Below, piece by piece: positions 26,656-36,390 of a stretch of 64,000 nt of DNA (positions are counted from its first letter, which is position 1; every line of letters begins with the position of its first letter). A program made the translations under genes and the position numbers. Below the pieces are notes generated by a model, which was given only the letters and a program-made list of their open reading frames with translations, was not told the origin of the DNA and searched no databases. The DNA comes from SZUA-22 sp963751695 (GTDB lineage Bacteria > Bacteroidota > Ignavibacteria > Ignavibacteriales > Melioribacteraceae), in the NCBI GenBank assembly GCA_963751695.1, contig CAVVVP010000005.1, positions 1-64,000 on the forward strand. Direction: 5' to 3'.

Positions 26656-29352
26656 TTATTGATGGCCGTTGAATTCGTTTATTTTCTGAACAGCTTGTGA
26701 GCGAGTTGAAACTTTAAGTTTTTTGTAAATTTTGTACATATAACCTTTAATTGTACTGTGACTGAGAAATAGTTTATCTGCAATTTCTTTGTTTTTAAGG
26801 CCATTTGCTAATAATTGAAGGATTTCTGTTTCTCGATCAGATAATTTTTTAATAGAATCGCTAATATAACCTATTGTTGGAATCTCTATTTGTGTCTCTT
26901 TTTGAATAAGTGAACTATAATTTTCCAAAATCTGTTTAATAAAAATTGAAGATGTTGAATTTGGGGAGATGTTTTCTAATAGTGGTGATATTTCATGATA
27001 GTTCTCAATAAACGGAAGAACAAATTTTGAGAGTTTAGATAGTTCAATTGCTTTTTCAAGTGATTGAATCGCAAGTTTATATTCTTCCTGTTTCAGATAG
27101 GCGGATGTTAGCAATACCAAAATTGTTACTAGTCGAAATTTATGATTAAGACTTCGGTTGCCTTCTTCCCATTTTGTTAATTTATCTACAGCAAGCAATA
27201 AATTTGCTTCAGAAGACTCTGCAATGAGAACGCTGACTTCTGTAATGCATGGTATTTCTGTCCACCATAACATTAGTATATCAGGTGCTTCAAGATTTCC
27301 ATTGGCTAGAAGATCCACCGCTCCTTTTTTGTCCCCACGCAATAACATTAACCTTGCTTCGATAGAATTGAATCTTAGATCGCTATCACCACCTCCAAGG
27401 GTGGCTAAATAATCTTTTAATTTTACCTTAGTCTCATTAAGTTTAACTTGCTGATTAGTCAATTCGAAGATAATTAGCATTGAAGAAAAACTATCTAATT
27501 CCACCCAGCTATGCCCTAAAAATGGTCTTGAAACTAACCATTCGAACAGTGGGAGAGCCTCGTCGAACTTTCCACAATTAATGAATGAAATAGCTTGAAT
27601 ATATTTACCCCAGCTTTCAGCGTAGAAAGAGTCATACTTTTTACCAATATTCTCAACAATTTTACCATGTTTTAAAGCTCTATCTATATTTAAACTAAGT
27701 ATGCTCATAAAAAATATACCTGCATTCAATCTTGTATGGCGGAACATATCTGAGGTCGGAGCAGATTCTATTTTTTTCGTTAGAAAATCAAAAGCCTTAT
27801 TATCTTTTCCATTCATTTGCATAGCAAGACCGTAATGAAGCTCAGACTCACCAAGTGCATGCGAATATGATCTTGATATTTTGTTTACCGCACTTTCAAA
27901 ATACTTTTCACTATCAGGTCCATTAGCACTAAAGAAACTTATGTATCCATTAAAAAAGTCAATTTCCCCAATTACAGATTCATCGTCACTTGTTAAAAGA
28001 TTTCTATTAATGCTGCTGAGGCATTCCTGCATACCCACAAAATTTATCTTATAAAAGTATGCCCACGATTTAAGAAGTAACAGTCTGTTGTAATTCTCTA
28101 TAATACCTTTAGGAAGTTCTTCCATCCACCTTTCAACAAGGTACCATTTATCTCCCTTTGTTAATGCCATATGATTTTTCAAAACAATATTAGCTGCTTC
28201 CTCTTCGTTACCAGACATATTTGCATGTCTGATTGCTTCAATATTATATCCGTTCTCAGCAAACCATCGTGAAGCATTAGAATGTAAACTCTTTATGTCA
28301 TTTTCAGAAACTGTATCTTGCAGGCGTTTTCTAAGCAGTCCTTGGAACAAATGATGATAACGAAACCATTCATTGTTATTATCTAAAGAAACAGTAAAGA
28401 GATTGGAACTGACTAGCCATTTAGAAAAATCCTTACCTGATATACCGCTCTTAAATTTGGGGTCTCTATCCTGATGTAAACTATCAATCAATTCTGGACA
28501 AAAACGATTTAAAACAGAAGTTTCGACTAGTAGATTTCTTATTTCAATTGGTTGTTTTTCTATTACTTCGACAATTAAAAATTCTGATATCATTTGGAAA
28601 TTACCACTAACTCTACCTAAAAACTCTTCCACTTCTTTGGGTGATTTTATGGAAAAAGTCGTTAAGCGTAATCCAACAACCCATCCTTCAGTAATTTCTA
28701 GAAGCTTATCTAAAATTCTATCCTCAAGTTCTAAGGAAGTAAACATCTTGAATAATTCAGCAATTTCAGACTTGAAAAAAGTTAGATCACTCATTCTTAA
28801 TTCGTTTATTAAGTTGTAGGCACGTAATGAAACGTAATCTAAAGAAGGGTCACGTCTGCTCAAGATAACTAGGTGTAAATTAGGTGGTGGAAATTCAAGA
28901 ATTGAGTTAATCAAAATGTTTATCGATTCACCATCAATTAGGTGATAGTCGTCAAGTACAACAATAAAATCTTCTCTAATATTGTCCAAACTATTCAGTA
29001 ATGTTTGTTCAATTACTGGCTGAGGCGGCAACTCTGCACCTTCAAGATAATTTAAAATGTTATCCATGCTATTTGGGAATACTTCATTAATTCCTGCTGA
29101 TAAATATTCTAAAAATAATCTTATATCACTTAAGTCACTATCAAGAGAGACCCAAACATAGGGTCTATTTGAGCTATCAAGAAAGGAACTCATCAGCATA
29201 CTTTTCCCGTAACCGGCAGGAGCACAAATTAAAGTTAGAGGTTTATATATATTTTTTTCAATGCTCTCTATTAACCTGGTTCTAACTAAATGTTCTGATG
29301 TTAGAGGCGGTTTATATAATTTTGTTTTTAATATGCCTAAGTATTTTTGCAT
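26656..29352 (-). CDS. MalT-like LuxR-family transcriptional regulator (STAND ATPase), 898 aa
   Basis: The domain order is that of MalT. The N-terminal TKLYKPP motif leads into an NTPase with Walker A APAGYGKS (residues 44-51) and Walker B IVVLDDYH (about 135). Next come a winged-helix region, a long TPR-like superhelix (about 400-800), and a C-terminal LuxR HTH (about 835-890; SDRETEILQLLANGLKNKEIA, STIKGYMYKIYKKLKV). Known members bind ATP and a small inducer in the TPR region, multimerise and activate promoters. The inducer here is unknown. The gene is followed by the 82-aa gene and a DUF1254 gene, its likely targets. It is one of three such regulators here, and there is no sign of damage. 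Confidence 0.93.
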   Translation of the reverse strand: MQKYLGILKTKLYKPPLTSEHLVRTRLIESIEKNIYKPLTLICAPAGYGKSMLMSSFLDSSNRPYVWVSLDSDLSDIRLFLEYLSAGINEVFPNSMDNILNYLEGAELPPQPVIEQTLLNSLDNIREDFIVVLDDYHLIDGESINILINSILEFPPPNLHLVILSRRDPSLDYVSLRAYNLINELRMSDLTFFKSEIAELFKMFTSLELEDRILDKLLEITEGWVVGLRLTTFSIKSPKEVEEFLGRVSGNFQMISEFLIVEVIEKQPIEIRNLLVETSVLNRFCPELIDSLHQDRDPKFKSGISGKDFSKWLVSSNLFTVSLDNNNEWFRYHHLFQGLLRKRLQDTVSENDIKSLHSNASRWFAENGYNIEAIRHANMSGNEEEAANIVLKNHMALTKGDKWYLVERWMEELPKGIIENYNRLLLLKSWAYFYKINFVGMQECLSSINRNLLTSDDESVIGEIDFFNGYISFFSANGPDSEKYFESAVNKISRSYSHALGESELHYGLAMQMNGKDNKAFDFLTKKIESAPTSDMFRHTRLNAGIFFMSILSLNIDRALKHGKIVENIGKKYDSFYAESWGKYIQAISFINCGKFDEALPLFEWLVSRPFLGHSWVELDSFSSMLIIFELTNQQVKLNETKVKLKDYLATLGGGDSDLRFNSIEARLMLLRGDKKGAVDLLANGNLEAPDILMLWWTEIPCITEVSVLIAESSEANLLLAVDKLTKWEEGNRSLNHKFRLVTILVLLTSAYLKQEEYKLAIQSLEKAIELSKLSKFVLPFIENYHEISPLLENISPNSTSSIFIKQILENYSSLIQKETQIEIPTIGYISDSIKKLSDRETEILQLLANGLKNKEIADKLFLSHSTIKGYMYKIYKKLKVSTRSQAVQKINEFNGHQ

Positions 29353-29599
29353 GTCCTGCCTGATTGAGTATTAAATATTTTTTTATTATAGATATATCAT
29401 TCTTCAGTTAGCATATTGGTTATAAAAATAAAATAGATCATCCAGTAACTATCTCTAAGCCTTGTGAACATAAAATAGAAGAAAGTATTATCTAAACACT
29501 TCCTACTATAAATATTCTTTTAAATAATAAATAAAATATAATCAAACATTCATTTTCTTTGTTCTTTAACTAATATCTAGCATCTAACCAATGCTAGAT

Positions 29600-30646
29600 T
29601 TAAGAACCAGTCAATAAATTTGTTAAGAAAATAAAATTCGCAAAAAAAGTGCTTGTAGTAAATCTTTGAGCTGCACCATAATCGAATCCATACTTACCCG
29701 ATAAATAAAAACTTTGTGGAACTAACCAGTATGAAACCTGGAAATTTAATGAACTCTTGCGGTCATGATAAGAAGGGTCATAAGTTACATCGTTACCCGT
29801 ATCATCACCAACCTGCCAATTATGAGCACCCATAATTCCTACTTCCAAACGATCACTTAAGTACTGGCTTATTCCATACTCTAATGAAAATCTATTTCCT
29901 GGTGTTAATGAAACATCTTTAATTTCGGTAGGCATTTCATATGTAAGACCCACCATAAAAGCAGTTGATTGATCCTCAACTGGATAATAATATCCGTAAC
30001 CTTGAAATTGATGAGTCCAGTGACCAAGTCCCATGTTATCGTCAGCACCTGCTTCGTATCTACCTGTTGGAGCATAGAATCCATATGTAAGAGTTACATC
30101 AAATTTGTTAATATTCCAGGATAAACCAAAGGGTACTACAAATAGATCACCCCAACCAGAGACAGAAATGTCTTCGTTATAATTTTCACTATTACCAGAT
30201 CCGCTTGTTGCTAGCGCGGCATTAACATTACCACTAGTTGTAACATAACTAGGTGAGACACCCACCATAAAGTTTGCTCCCCCAAGTAAAGTAAACTTTG
30301 AAGCCCAGAAAAGCGCAGGGACTGTAGCAAATCCATTTACACTAATATCCAGATTTTGAAGGGACGGATCAATCTGACTTAATGTAGAACTATTGAGTTT
30401 ATCACCATTTCTATCATAATAATCGTTTGTATTAATAAATAAATTATACCAGATAACAAACAAACCTGGAGGGGGTTTAGCCATATCTCGCACGTTAGTT
30501 ACTCCTGGCATATAATGCCCCGTCTGGAATGGTGATACTACTTGCGCATTAATTGCATCGGATGATACAAAAATAATTCCAATTACAATAGTCACCCAAA
30601 AAGAGATAAATTTAAATAGAGATCCCTTTGCTTCAATTGTTTTCAT
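29600..30646 (-). CDS. Outer-membrane transporter-like barrel (MetA-degradation type)
   Basis: The 348-aa protein has a TAGGAG ribosome site and a signal sequence of about 34 residues ending INAQ. The first mature segment, GHYMPGVTNVRDMAKPPPGLFV, is the hallmark N-terminus of the phenol-degradation-associated outer-membrane family (PF13557). It is followed by LLGGANFMVGVSPSY, a GDLFVVPFGLSWN strand and FSLEYGISQYLSDRLEVG. It should form a channel in the outer membrane, and relatives lie in operons for aromatic or hydrophobic substrates. The 247 bases after it, up to the regulator gene, are AT-rich with no gene seen. It belongs to a run with the porin at 30794 and DUF1254 copy 6. Confidence 0.82.
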   Translation of the reverse strand: MKTIEAKGSLFKFISFWVTIVIGIIFVSSDAINAQVVSPFQTGHYMPGVTNVRDMAKPPPGLFVIWYNLFINTNDYYDRNGDKLNSSTLSQIDPSLQNLDISVNGFATVPALFWASKFTLLGGANFMVGVSPSYVTTSGNVNAALATSGSGNSENYNEDISVSGWGDLFVVPFGLSWNINKFDVTLTYGFYAPTGRYEAGADDNMGLGHWTHQFQGYGYYYPVEDQSTAFMVGLTYEMPTEIKDVSLTPGNRFSLEYGISQYLSDRLEVGIMGAHNWQVGDDTGNDVTYDPSYHDRKSSLNFQVSYWLVPQSFYLSGKYGFDYGAAQRFTTSTFFANFIFLTNLLTGS

Positions 30647-30682
30647 TGTATCTACTCCTATTTTAGTTATTTATGATTAATC

Positions 30683-30790
30683 TTATAATTCGATTTCATC
30701 CAATTCTAAGCTCATGACATATAGAATTGAAATGGTTCCTGCTAGAACAAGTCCAGCAATAAATAATTTTTTCTTCATCTCATTTCTCAT
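30683..30790 (-). CDS. Very small single-span membrane peptide (35 aa)
   Basis: An ATG three bases after the porin stop codon opens 35 codons reading MRNEMKKKLFIAGLVLAGTI and then an acidic tail SLELDEIEL before a TAA at 30683. It has a positive start, one hydrophobic stretch of about 17 residues and an acidic end, as expected for an inner-membrane micropeptide or a cleaved signal. The close spacing to the porin gene suggests translation from the same mRNA. The ribosome site is weak, so the fifth codon (second ATG) could be the true start. Confidence 0.4.
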   Translation of the reverse strand: MRNEMKKKLFIAGLVLAGTISILYVMSLELDEIEL

Positions 30791-30793
30791 GTT

Positions 30794-32047
30794 CTAAAAG
30801 TCATAATAAAATAAGCTGGATATCCTACTTGCAAAGCCAAATTCACTACTAATATTCCATCGCTTTCCAAAAACATATTCAAGTCCTAAACGTGCACCTT
30901 CACTTAATTGAAAAAAGGTATCAAGTGAAAAACTCATACTGTTCCTATAATAATCGTCAGGCATAAAATCTTTACTAAATAATTGAGCATAACCAGCTGA
31001 GAGGTTAGAATTAAGCTTTAGTAATTTCCAGTTAACCCCGTATGATAAAAATCCTCCCATCGCAAAAAGGCTTTCAAATTCTCCAGTTTGAGGATTATAA
31101 ATTGCATCATTACCAGTACCACTAAAAGTAGTAATAAAATGCGATGTCGCTTTACCATAGGTAAATTGATAAAGTAGTTTATGGTCATTGGGAAATTTCA
31201 CTGTTCCCGAGAGAGAAGCTCCAAAACCAAAATTGTTTGTAACCTTATTGTTTATGTCTTTTTTGGAAATAGTGGTAATCACTCCGGATAATTGAACAAT
31301 ACCTAAAATTCCCTCCCAAACAAATCGGCCTGTAAAATCGGGTATTAGCTGAACAGTTGTTACTCCAGTTGTATCAAAATCCTCTAAGGTCAAATCAGGT
31401 TTTGAATATTCAATTGCTGCCATCCAGCTTACTCCCCTCTTCCCCAGACCTCCATACCTAATTTGAGGGGTTCTGAGTTTAACACTTCCAGTTGGACCCT
31501 TCCCATCGACCATAGAAGGCATTGAAGAAACATTGCTGAATAGAGACCAGGTTTGGCCCACCAAAAAATTACCTATCTGACCATAGGCATGTCGAATTCT
31601 AAATTGACCATTGCTTCCATTAAAATCGGTTTCAAGCCTAATAAAAACATTCTCTGTTTTAAGTTTACGTGTTACCTCAAAACCAAATCTTGTTTCACCT
31701 AGACTATTATAATAATTAGGTACTTTTACATTATCATTTCCTGTCGGGATAAAATATGTGCTAAAGGTTTTTTTTATTGGTAACTCCACCATATCATATA
31801 GAGCTGCAAATCGGACTGATCCAAGTATCCTTAATTGCATTTTCCCATCTGGTGTTAGTATATATAGACCTCTATCATCCTCAATATCCAAAGGGCTTTG
31901 TTCACGTTTAACTAAAGAATCTGGTTTAAAATGCTCTGAACTTCCCCCTGCTGACATAGTAGTTTTGGTAGTGTCTTGATCTTGTGAGTACACCAAGCTT
32001 ACTCCAAATATTAAAATAAGAATTATATAGTTTATTCTTTTTTTCAT
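30794..32047 (-). CDS. DcaP-like outer-membrane porin
   Basis: The 417-aa protein has a signal peptide ending LVYSQ. The mature N-terminus is rich in Ser, Thr and Asp. The barrel then starts with GKMQLRILGSVRFAALYD and continues with GETRFGFEVTRK, RIRHAYGQIGNFLVGQTWSLFSNVS and a final FASRISSLFYYDF. The GQTWSLF strand and the position of the RFGFE strand match the other two DcaP-like porins of this window, although the overall sequence is clearly different. It lies between DUF1254 copy 6 and the MetA-type barrel, and the three look co-transcribed. A joint role in uptake of a DUF1254-related substrate is an inference. Confidence 0.8.
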   Translation of the reverse strand: MKKRINYIILILIFGVSLVYSQDQDTTKTTMSAGGSSEHFKPDSLVKREQSPLDIEDDRGLYILTPDGKMQLRILGSVRFAALYDMVELPIKKTFSTYFIPTGNDNVKVPNYYNSLGETRFGFEVTRKLKTENVFIRLETDFNGSNGQFRIRHAYGQIGNFLVGQTWSLFSNVSSMPSMVDGKGPTGSVKLRTPQIRYGGLGKRGVSWMAAIEYSKPDLTLEDFDTTGVTTVQLIPDFTGRFVWEGILGIVQLSGVITTISKKDINNKVTNNFGFGASLSGTVKFPNDHKLLYQFTYGKATSHFITTFSGTGNDAIYNPQTGEFESLFAMGGFLSYGVNWKLLKLNSNLSAGYAQLFSKDFMPDDYYRNSMSFSLDTFFQLSEGARLGLEYVFGKRWNISSEFGFASRISSLFYYDF

Positions 32048-32091
32048 AACATTTTAATCGTTGTTATATTCTTTTGCCATATATAAATATC

Positions 32092-32116
32092 GGGACGATA
32101 TAACTTTTACCGTCCC
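32092..32116 (-). terminator. Weak hairpin after DUF1254 copy 6
   Basis: GGGACG (32092-32097) pairs with CGTCCC (32111-32116) around a 13-base loop, 17 bases after the DUF1254 stop on the minus strand. The stem is short. It may only attenuate expression of the following porin. Confidence 0.3.
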
Positions 32117-32132
32117 TTAATATTATTTCTTA

Positions 32133-33677
32133 TTAATTCACTAATTCAAGTTCGCCTGGTCTCCATGTTTTGTCTATCCATGGTGCTAAAGGACCATAAG
32201 CACGAAGTAAAATAAACCAGCTTTTACCCGGAATGGTCTGAATCCAGTTACCTTCATCAACACCCTTTGGTAGGGTTGGTGCAAAAACTACATCTACAGA
32301 TCCATCTTTGTTTTCTTTTATTTTACCGGTTAGGCTGTTAATTCCAGCAAATGGCTGATCTGTCTGAAGCATACATCTTGTTTGAGGATCATAAATAGTA
32401 ACTGACCAATTGTCTTTAACCGGAAAGTTTGGAGGCAAATGCATTTTGTAAGTTTTAGCTCCATCCAAAGGTCTATGCTCTGAGTCCATACCTGCAATTG
32501 CGTATTGCGATCCGGCACCTGGCTTTGTTAATGCCATTGCAGGAGTTACACATACTGCATTAAAATGCATCCATAAACGAGAATCCATGCGACGTGCACC
32601 ATCTTTTAAGAATTCAGTATCGTTATCGGCAAAAGCCATTACCCATTCACTTTTTTCGCCAGGATAGTAATAATGACCTGGATCGCGAGGTTCAATCGTA
32701 TTAGCACGAGCATAAGCATTTCCTATATTAACAGCTTCGGTTAATATTTTTTTCATGCGCGCATCCGGATTGAAAGGCTGGCCTTTTACAATACCCAATG
32801 TTCTTAAAATTCCTAAGTTTTCTGCATCATAAAAACCTTCAGGCTCTTCCTGAATAACCTGATTAAGGTCTTCGAAGAAAGTATAGTCATTTGGTGCAAC
32901 AGTGTTGTAATAGACACCCGACATATTTTTGAATTCCATTTTTGGTGGATTATCTTTTTTAGATAATGGATAAACTTTTAGGTTATCCTTAATTCTAGTT
33001 GCAGCAGCTTCAACACCCGTTTTGGTATAGCCACGCATAAAATTCCATACATTATAGGTATTCGATTGATAAACGTAATATCCGTCTGGAACATCACCTT
33101 CATATCCTGGAGGTAAAACAAGGTATTTACCACCTTTACCTTTATCCGGACCAGCAGCACCCATATCTGTGATATACCTAAAAGCAGCATCATCTAATAT
33201 TCCTAATACTCCTGGAGGTATTTCAATAACTGTAGGACCATCTTTTTTAAGGTCTAGGAAACCCCAAGTATATAAAGAGGTGTTGTTATAAGTTAGAGCA
33301 AGAGACTTAGAATCACCCAATTGCTCCCATATTAATATTTGATTGCTTTTGCCCATATTCATATCACGGTTTCCTTTACGGAGATTGTATAAAGAAACAG
33401 CTGGAGTCATATTTATAAATGCTTGAACGGCACGTGCACGATCAACATATTCATATACATTATCAATTGTTTGACGATTGGGTATACCATCGAAAAATTC
33501 TAGAGTACCAATCGGCGATTCTATTTTATCCGGAGTCATAATACTCACTGGTAAAGGCGTTGTCATTTTCATGACCGGTTGCTGTGTAACCATTTTTGTC
33601 TGTGCTAATGTTAGTGTTGACATGCCAACCATGACCAATAAAACTAATACGGTTGTCAATCTGTTTTTTGTTTTCAT
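32133..33677 (-). CDS. Secreted DUF1254/DUF1214 protein, copy 6 (group A)
   Basis: The 514-aa protein has a very good GGAGG ribosome site and a signal peptide ending TLAQ. It has the group A start (MKMTTPLPVSIMTPDKIES), the DUF1254 landmarks LALTYNNTSLYTWGFLDLKKDGP and the shared block GKGGKYLVLPPGYEGDVPDGYYV. It uses FNPDARMKKILTEAVNIGNAYARAN in the middle helix and a complete C-terminal domain (HLPPNFPVKDNWSVTIYD, RCMLQTDQPFAG, WRPGELELVN). It is the first gene of a group with the porin at 30794 and the barrel at 29600. Unlike copies 5 and 7, it is not next to a MalT-like regulator on its 5' side; a CorA gene is there instead. Confidence 0.9.
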   Translation of the reverse strand: MKTKNRLTTVLVLLVMVGMSTLTLAQTKMVTQQPVMKMTTPLPVSIMTPDKIESPIGTLEFFDGIPNRQTIDNVYEYVDRARAVQAFINMTPAVSLYNLRKGNRDMNMGKSNQILIWEQLGDSKSLALTYNNTSLYTWGFLDLKKDGPTVIEIPPGVLGILDDAAFRYITDMGAAGPDKGKGGKYLVLPPGYEGDVPDGYYVYQSNTYNVWNFMRGYTKTGVEAAATRIKDNLKVYPLSKKDNPPKMEFKNMSGVYYNTVAPNDYTFFEDLNQVIQEEPEGFYDAENLGILRTLGIVKGQPFNPDARMKKILTEAVNIGNAYARANTIEPRDPGHYYYPGEKSEWVMAFADNDTEFLKDGARRMDSRLWMHFNAVCVTPAMALTKPGAGSQYAIAGMDSEHRPLDGAKTYKMHLPPNFPVKDNWSVTIYDPQTRCMLQTDQPFAGINSLTGKIKENKDGSVDVVFAPTLPKGVDEGNWIQTIPGKSWFILLRAYGPLAPWIDKTWRPGELELVN

Positions 33678-33735
33678 TTTTTTCCTCCGGTTGTTTGTTT
33701 TGTTAATCCATTATTTAAGTTTTTTATAAAGCTCA

Positions 33736-34698
33736 TCATTCGGTAAACCACCCATGCTTTTTGAAAAAGAAAAACATCCCAACTACAATAACAGCCATAA
33801 ATGATAAAGCAATTGGATATGCATATGTATGGTTTAGTTCAGGCATATTTTCAAAGTTCATTCCCCAAATGCCGGCAAGAAAAGTAATTGGCATAAATAC
33901 CGCGGAAATGATTGTAAGCATGTTTAATCTTCTGTTTCCTTTTTCTTGAGAATTAAGTTCAAATCGTGAACGCAAATCTATAATCCTATTTTCTATCCTA
34001 TCCAAAAGATCTCTTGCGGCAAACAGATTTACCTCAGAACAATTTAAATAGTCTTTAACATTTGCTGGATTGAAGAATTCTTTTTCTACAACTTTTAAAC
34101 CACCTACAGAAGGTGTTTGACCCGAAACAGCGGACTCAAGATGTAATTGCTTTGCGCGTAAATTTAAAATTGTTTCATACTGAATAGAACTAGGGTCGGT
34201 ATTCATTTTTATTTCAGCCTGCTCTACTAATCTCTTTAGATCATTGGCTTGGTTTAAACATGCAAGAGATAAATCCATAAATATTGCTGATAAAAGCGCT
34301 GCAATTGTTGGTTCAAATAACCAAGAATCTGAACCCGCTTCTAAATCAATCTGTTCCAAATCTGAAATGCTTTTATCATGTATTGTAATAAGAAGATTTT
34401 CTCTACAGATTATAGCGATAGATGCGATTTTACCACCTATTGTAATAACAGGAAATGTCATAAATATTTCATTATTTATGGGATAAAATGCAGGATTATC
34501 AATTGAAGTCTTAAACAATTGTTTTCCTAAATCTTTAATATCTAGATTCGTAAACCATTGTTTAACTTCATTTAAATCAGTGTAGTGCAAATCGACCCAT
34601 AACTTTTCTTTCTTTTGTTTACTCAGTTCAACTATCTGATCTTTTGGAACAACCTCAAGTTGTAATGATTTGTTTATTTTAAAACATTTTACTTTCAT
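33736..34698 (-). CDS. corA: CorA-family divalent cation (Mg2+/Co2+) transporter
   Basis: The ATG at 34698 (MKVKCFKIN) is chosen for its AGAGAAG ribosome site; an upstream in-frame ATG at 34764 lacks one and adds an unusual extension. The large N-terminal cytoplasmic alpha/beta domain leads into a long helix and two C-terminal membrane segments. The first segment ends with the signature GMN (FLAGIWGMNFENMPEL), which forms the selectivity filter of the pentameric channel. About 320 aa is the normal length. It stops with TGA, showing that TGA is a real stop codon in this genome. The gene has its own setting between DUF1254 copy 6 and the broken sulfatase and is probably not functionally tied to either. 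Confidence 0.92.
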   Translation of the reverse strand: MKVKCFKINKSLQLEVVPKDQIVELSKQKKEKLWVDLHYTDLNEVKQWFTNLDIKDLGKQLFKTSIDNPAFYPINNEIFMTFPVITIGGKIASIAIICRENLLITIHDKSISDLEQIDLEAGSDSWLFEPTIAALLSAIFMDLSLACLNQANDLKRLVEQAEIKMNTDPSSIQYETILNLRAKQLHLESAVSGQTPSVGGLKVVEKEFFNPANVKDYLNCSEVNLFAARDLLDRIENRIIDLRSRFELNSQEKGNRRLNMLTIISAVFMPITFLAGIWGMNFENMPELNHTYAYPIALSFMAVIVVGMFFFFKKHGWFTE

Positions 34699-34816
34699 AT
34701 CTTCTCTTTTACTATTACTAAAAGCCCAATCAGAAAATTTTATTATTGGGCTTAACTCTTTCAAAAAACTTCACATCAAATATTTAATTAAAATTGTTTC
34801 TTAATTAAGAATATCT

Positions 34817-34838
34817 GAAGGGCTTATCAATGCCCTTC
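34817..34838. terminator. Hairpin after the broken sulfatase gene
   Basis: GAAGGGC (34817-34823) pairs perfectly with GCCCTTC (34832-34838) around an 8-base loop, just after the last open segment of the sulfatase remnant on the minus strand. The downstream bases are AT-rich. Confidence 0.45.
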
Positions 34839-34852
34839 TGATAAGTAATATT

Positions 34853-36312
34853 TTATTTTTTATTCACCGGTACGTATGGATAAGGCGTACCCGCCTTGAT
34901 TTGGGTGTTCTGGCCAACGACTCCTGATGCTCTACCAGAATCGGCCCAAACCCCCAACGTGTCCAAATAAGTTAGCCATATTCTCCGGTTCACTGGATAT
35001 TCTTCTTTAGGGTCATCATAGAGGTTGTAAAAATGAACGAACGGGAACACGTTCAGTTTCCCACTACCATATCTCCTTCAAACTCCATGAACAGCATCTT
35101 ATAGTTATTCCACTTCACGCCGTGAATAGCTTCACCGACATAGACCACAAAGCCGTCTCGACCGGACTCCTCTTGTTTTCCAAGGAAGAAATCGTCATGT
35201 CCTTACTGTCGATGATACGATCTGTCGGCACTTTACCACCGGCAATATTTGCCAACGTAGCGAACAAATCAAACTGGTGAACGATCTCGTTGGAGACCTT
35301 CCTGCCGGAACTTTTCCAGGCCAGCGCACAATAAACGGCACCCGTAAGGACCCTTCCTTACCCGTGAAATAGGAACCACTCCATGGGCCGCTCCACTCCT
35401 GGAGATTCGGCGGTCATCTCACCGCCGTTATCCGAGGTAAAAATGAAAATAGTATTGTCGGCAATACCCAACTCATCCACCTTATCCAGTAATTCACCGG
35501 TATAGGCATCGATCTGCATTAAGGCATCCCCAGCGGCCATTGCCACTCTTGCCTTTAAACTCCTTACTGGCAACACCGGCATATGCGAGTGTAGGGCAGA
35601 TACAGGAAGAAACGGTTTGCCGGCTTTGGCCTGGCGTGTCATGAAATCTTTAGCATGGTCGGTGCAATTCACGGTCGATCTCTGCCGGTACATCGTAGAC
35701 CTTCACTCTTTGCTGGTGAGCCTTTCTGCCGAATAAATGTGCTCTTCCTTGATCATCGGATTTTTGCCAGTCTCCTCCGCTAATTTCCGATACTTCTGGA
35801 ACATTTCCTTCCGCTCCCCAACAAGGCTCTCATCGGTCGAATTGGGGATAGCCATACCACTCATCGAAACCATGATTGGTGGGATAGCGTCCCTCCGCCT
35901 GGCCGAGATGCCACTTGCCGAACATGGCGGTGGCATAACCCACATCGCTCAGCATCTCCGGCATGGTGTACTCTCCTGGGGTCAAGCCATAATTCGGGGT
36001 TTCGAGCGGCACAGAACCGTTCCCCGTGCGTATGGCATAGCGGCCTGTCATTAGCGCTGCGCGACTGGGAGTACATTGCGCCTCGACATTGTAATTCAAC
36101 AGCCGCATCCCTTCATCGGCCAGTTTGTCGATGCGCGGTGTGGCGCCACCCCGGAGAATACCCCCGCCGTAACAACCCAACTCGCCGTAGCCGAAGTTGT
36201 CCATGTTGATAAGTACGATGTTCGGCTTGCTTTCTTGCTGGCCGAAACTAGTAGAAACTATTAGTGTTAATAACAGAATTATTCCAATGTACAAAAATTT
36301 CATTTTTTTCAT
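34853..36312 (-). pseudogene. Arylsulfatase, broken by several frameshifts
   Basis: The ATG at 36312 (MKKMKFLYIG) opens a signal peptide ending TSFGQ and the sulfatase N-terminus NIVLINMDNFGYGELGCYGGG. The formylglycine signature is CTPSR in AQCTPSRAALMTGRY, and FGKWHLGQAEG follows. The frame ends near 35830. Later conserved blocks appear in other frames: PFLPVSALHSHMPV at about 35620, FTSDNGGEMT (metal DN) at about 35430, and the C-terminal end at 34853-35050. At least three indels separate them. The second residue of the usual metal pair is Asn (MDN), as in the intact sulfatase at 12346. It lies 78 bases after a group B DUF1254 gene, the mirror of the 10795-13830 pairing. Confidence 0.85.
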
Positions 36313-36353
36313 ATCGAGCCTTTTTTTTATAAAGAGTATACTTTTTTTATAAA

Positions 36354-36376
36354 GGGCGGTATTTAAACAACCGCCC
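36354..36376 (-). terminator. Hairpin between DUF1254 copy 7 and sulfatase
   Basis: GGGCGGT (36354-36360) pairs with ACCGCCC (36370-36376) around a 9-base loop, and on the minus strand it is followed by TTTATAAAAAAAG. It starts 15 bases after the DUF1254 stop codon. A short direct repeat of TTTTTTTATAAAG lies just beyond it. Confidence 0.5.
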
Positions 36377-36390
36377 AATACTTTTCTTTA

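Noticed and set aside
36321..36351. Direct repeat TTTTTTTATAAAG as an insertion-site duplication
   Set aside because: Only two copies of a low-complexity A/T run, with no element between them.
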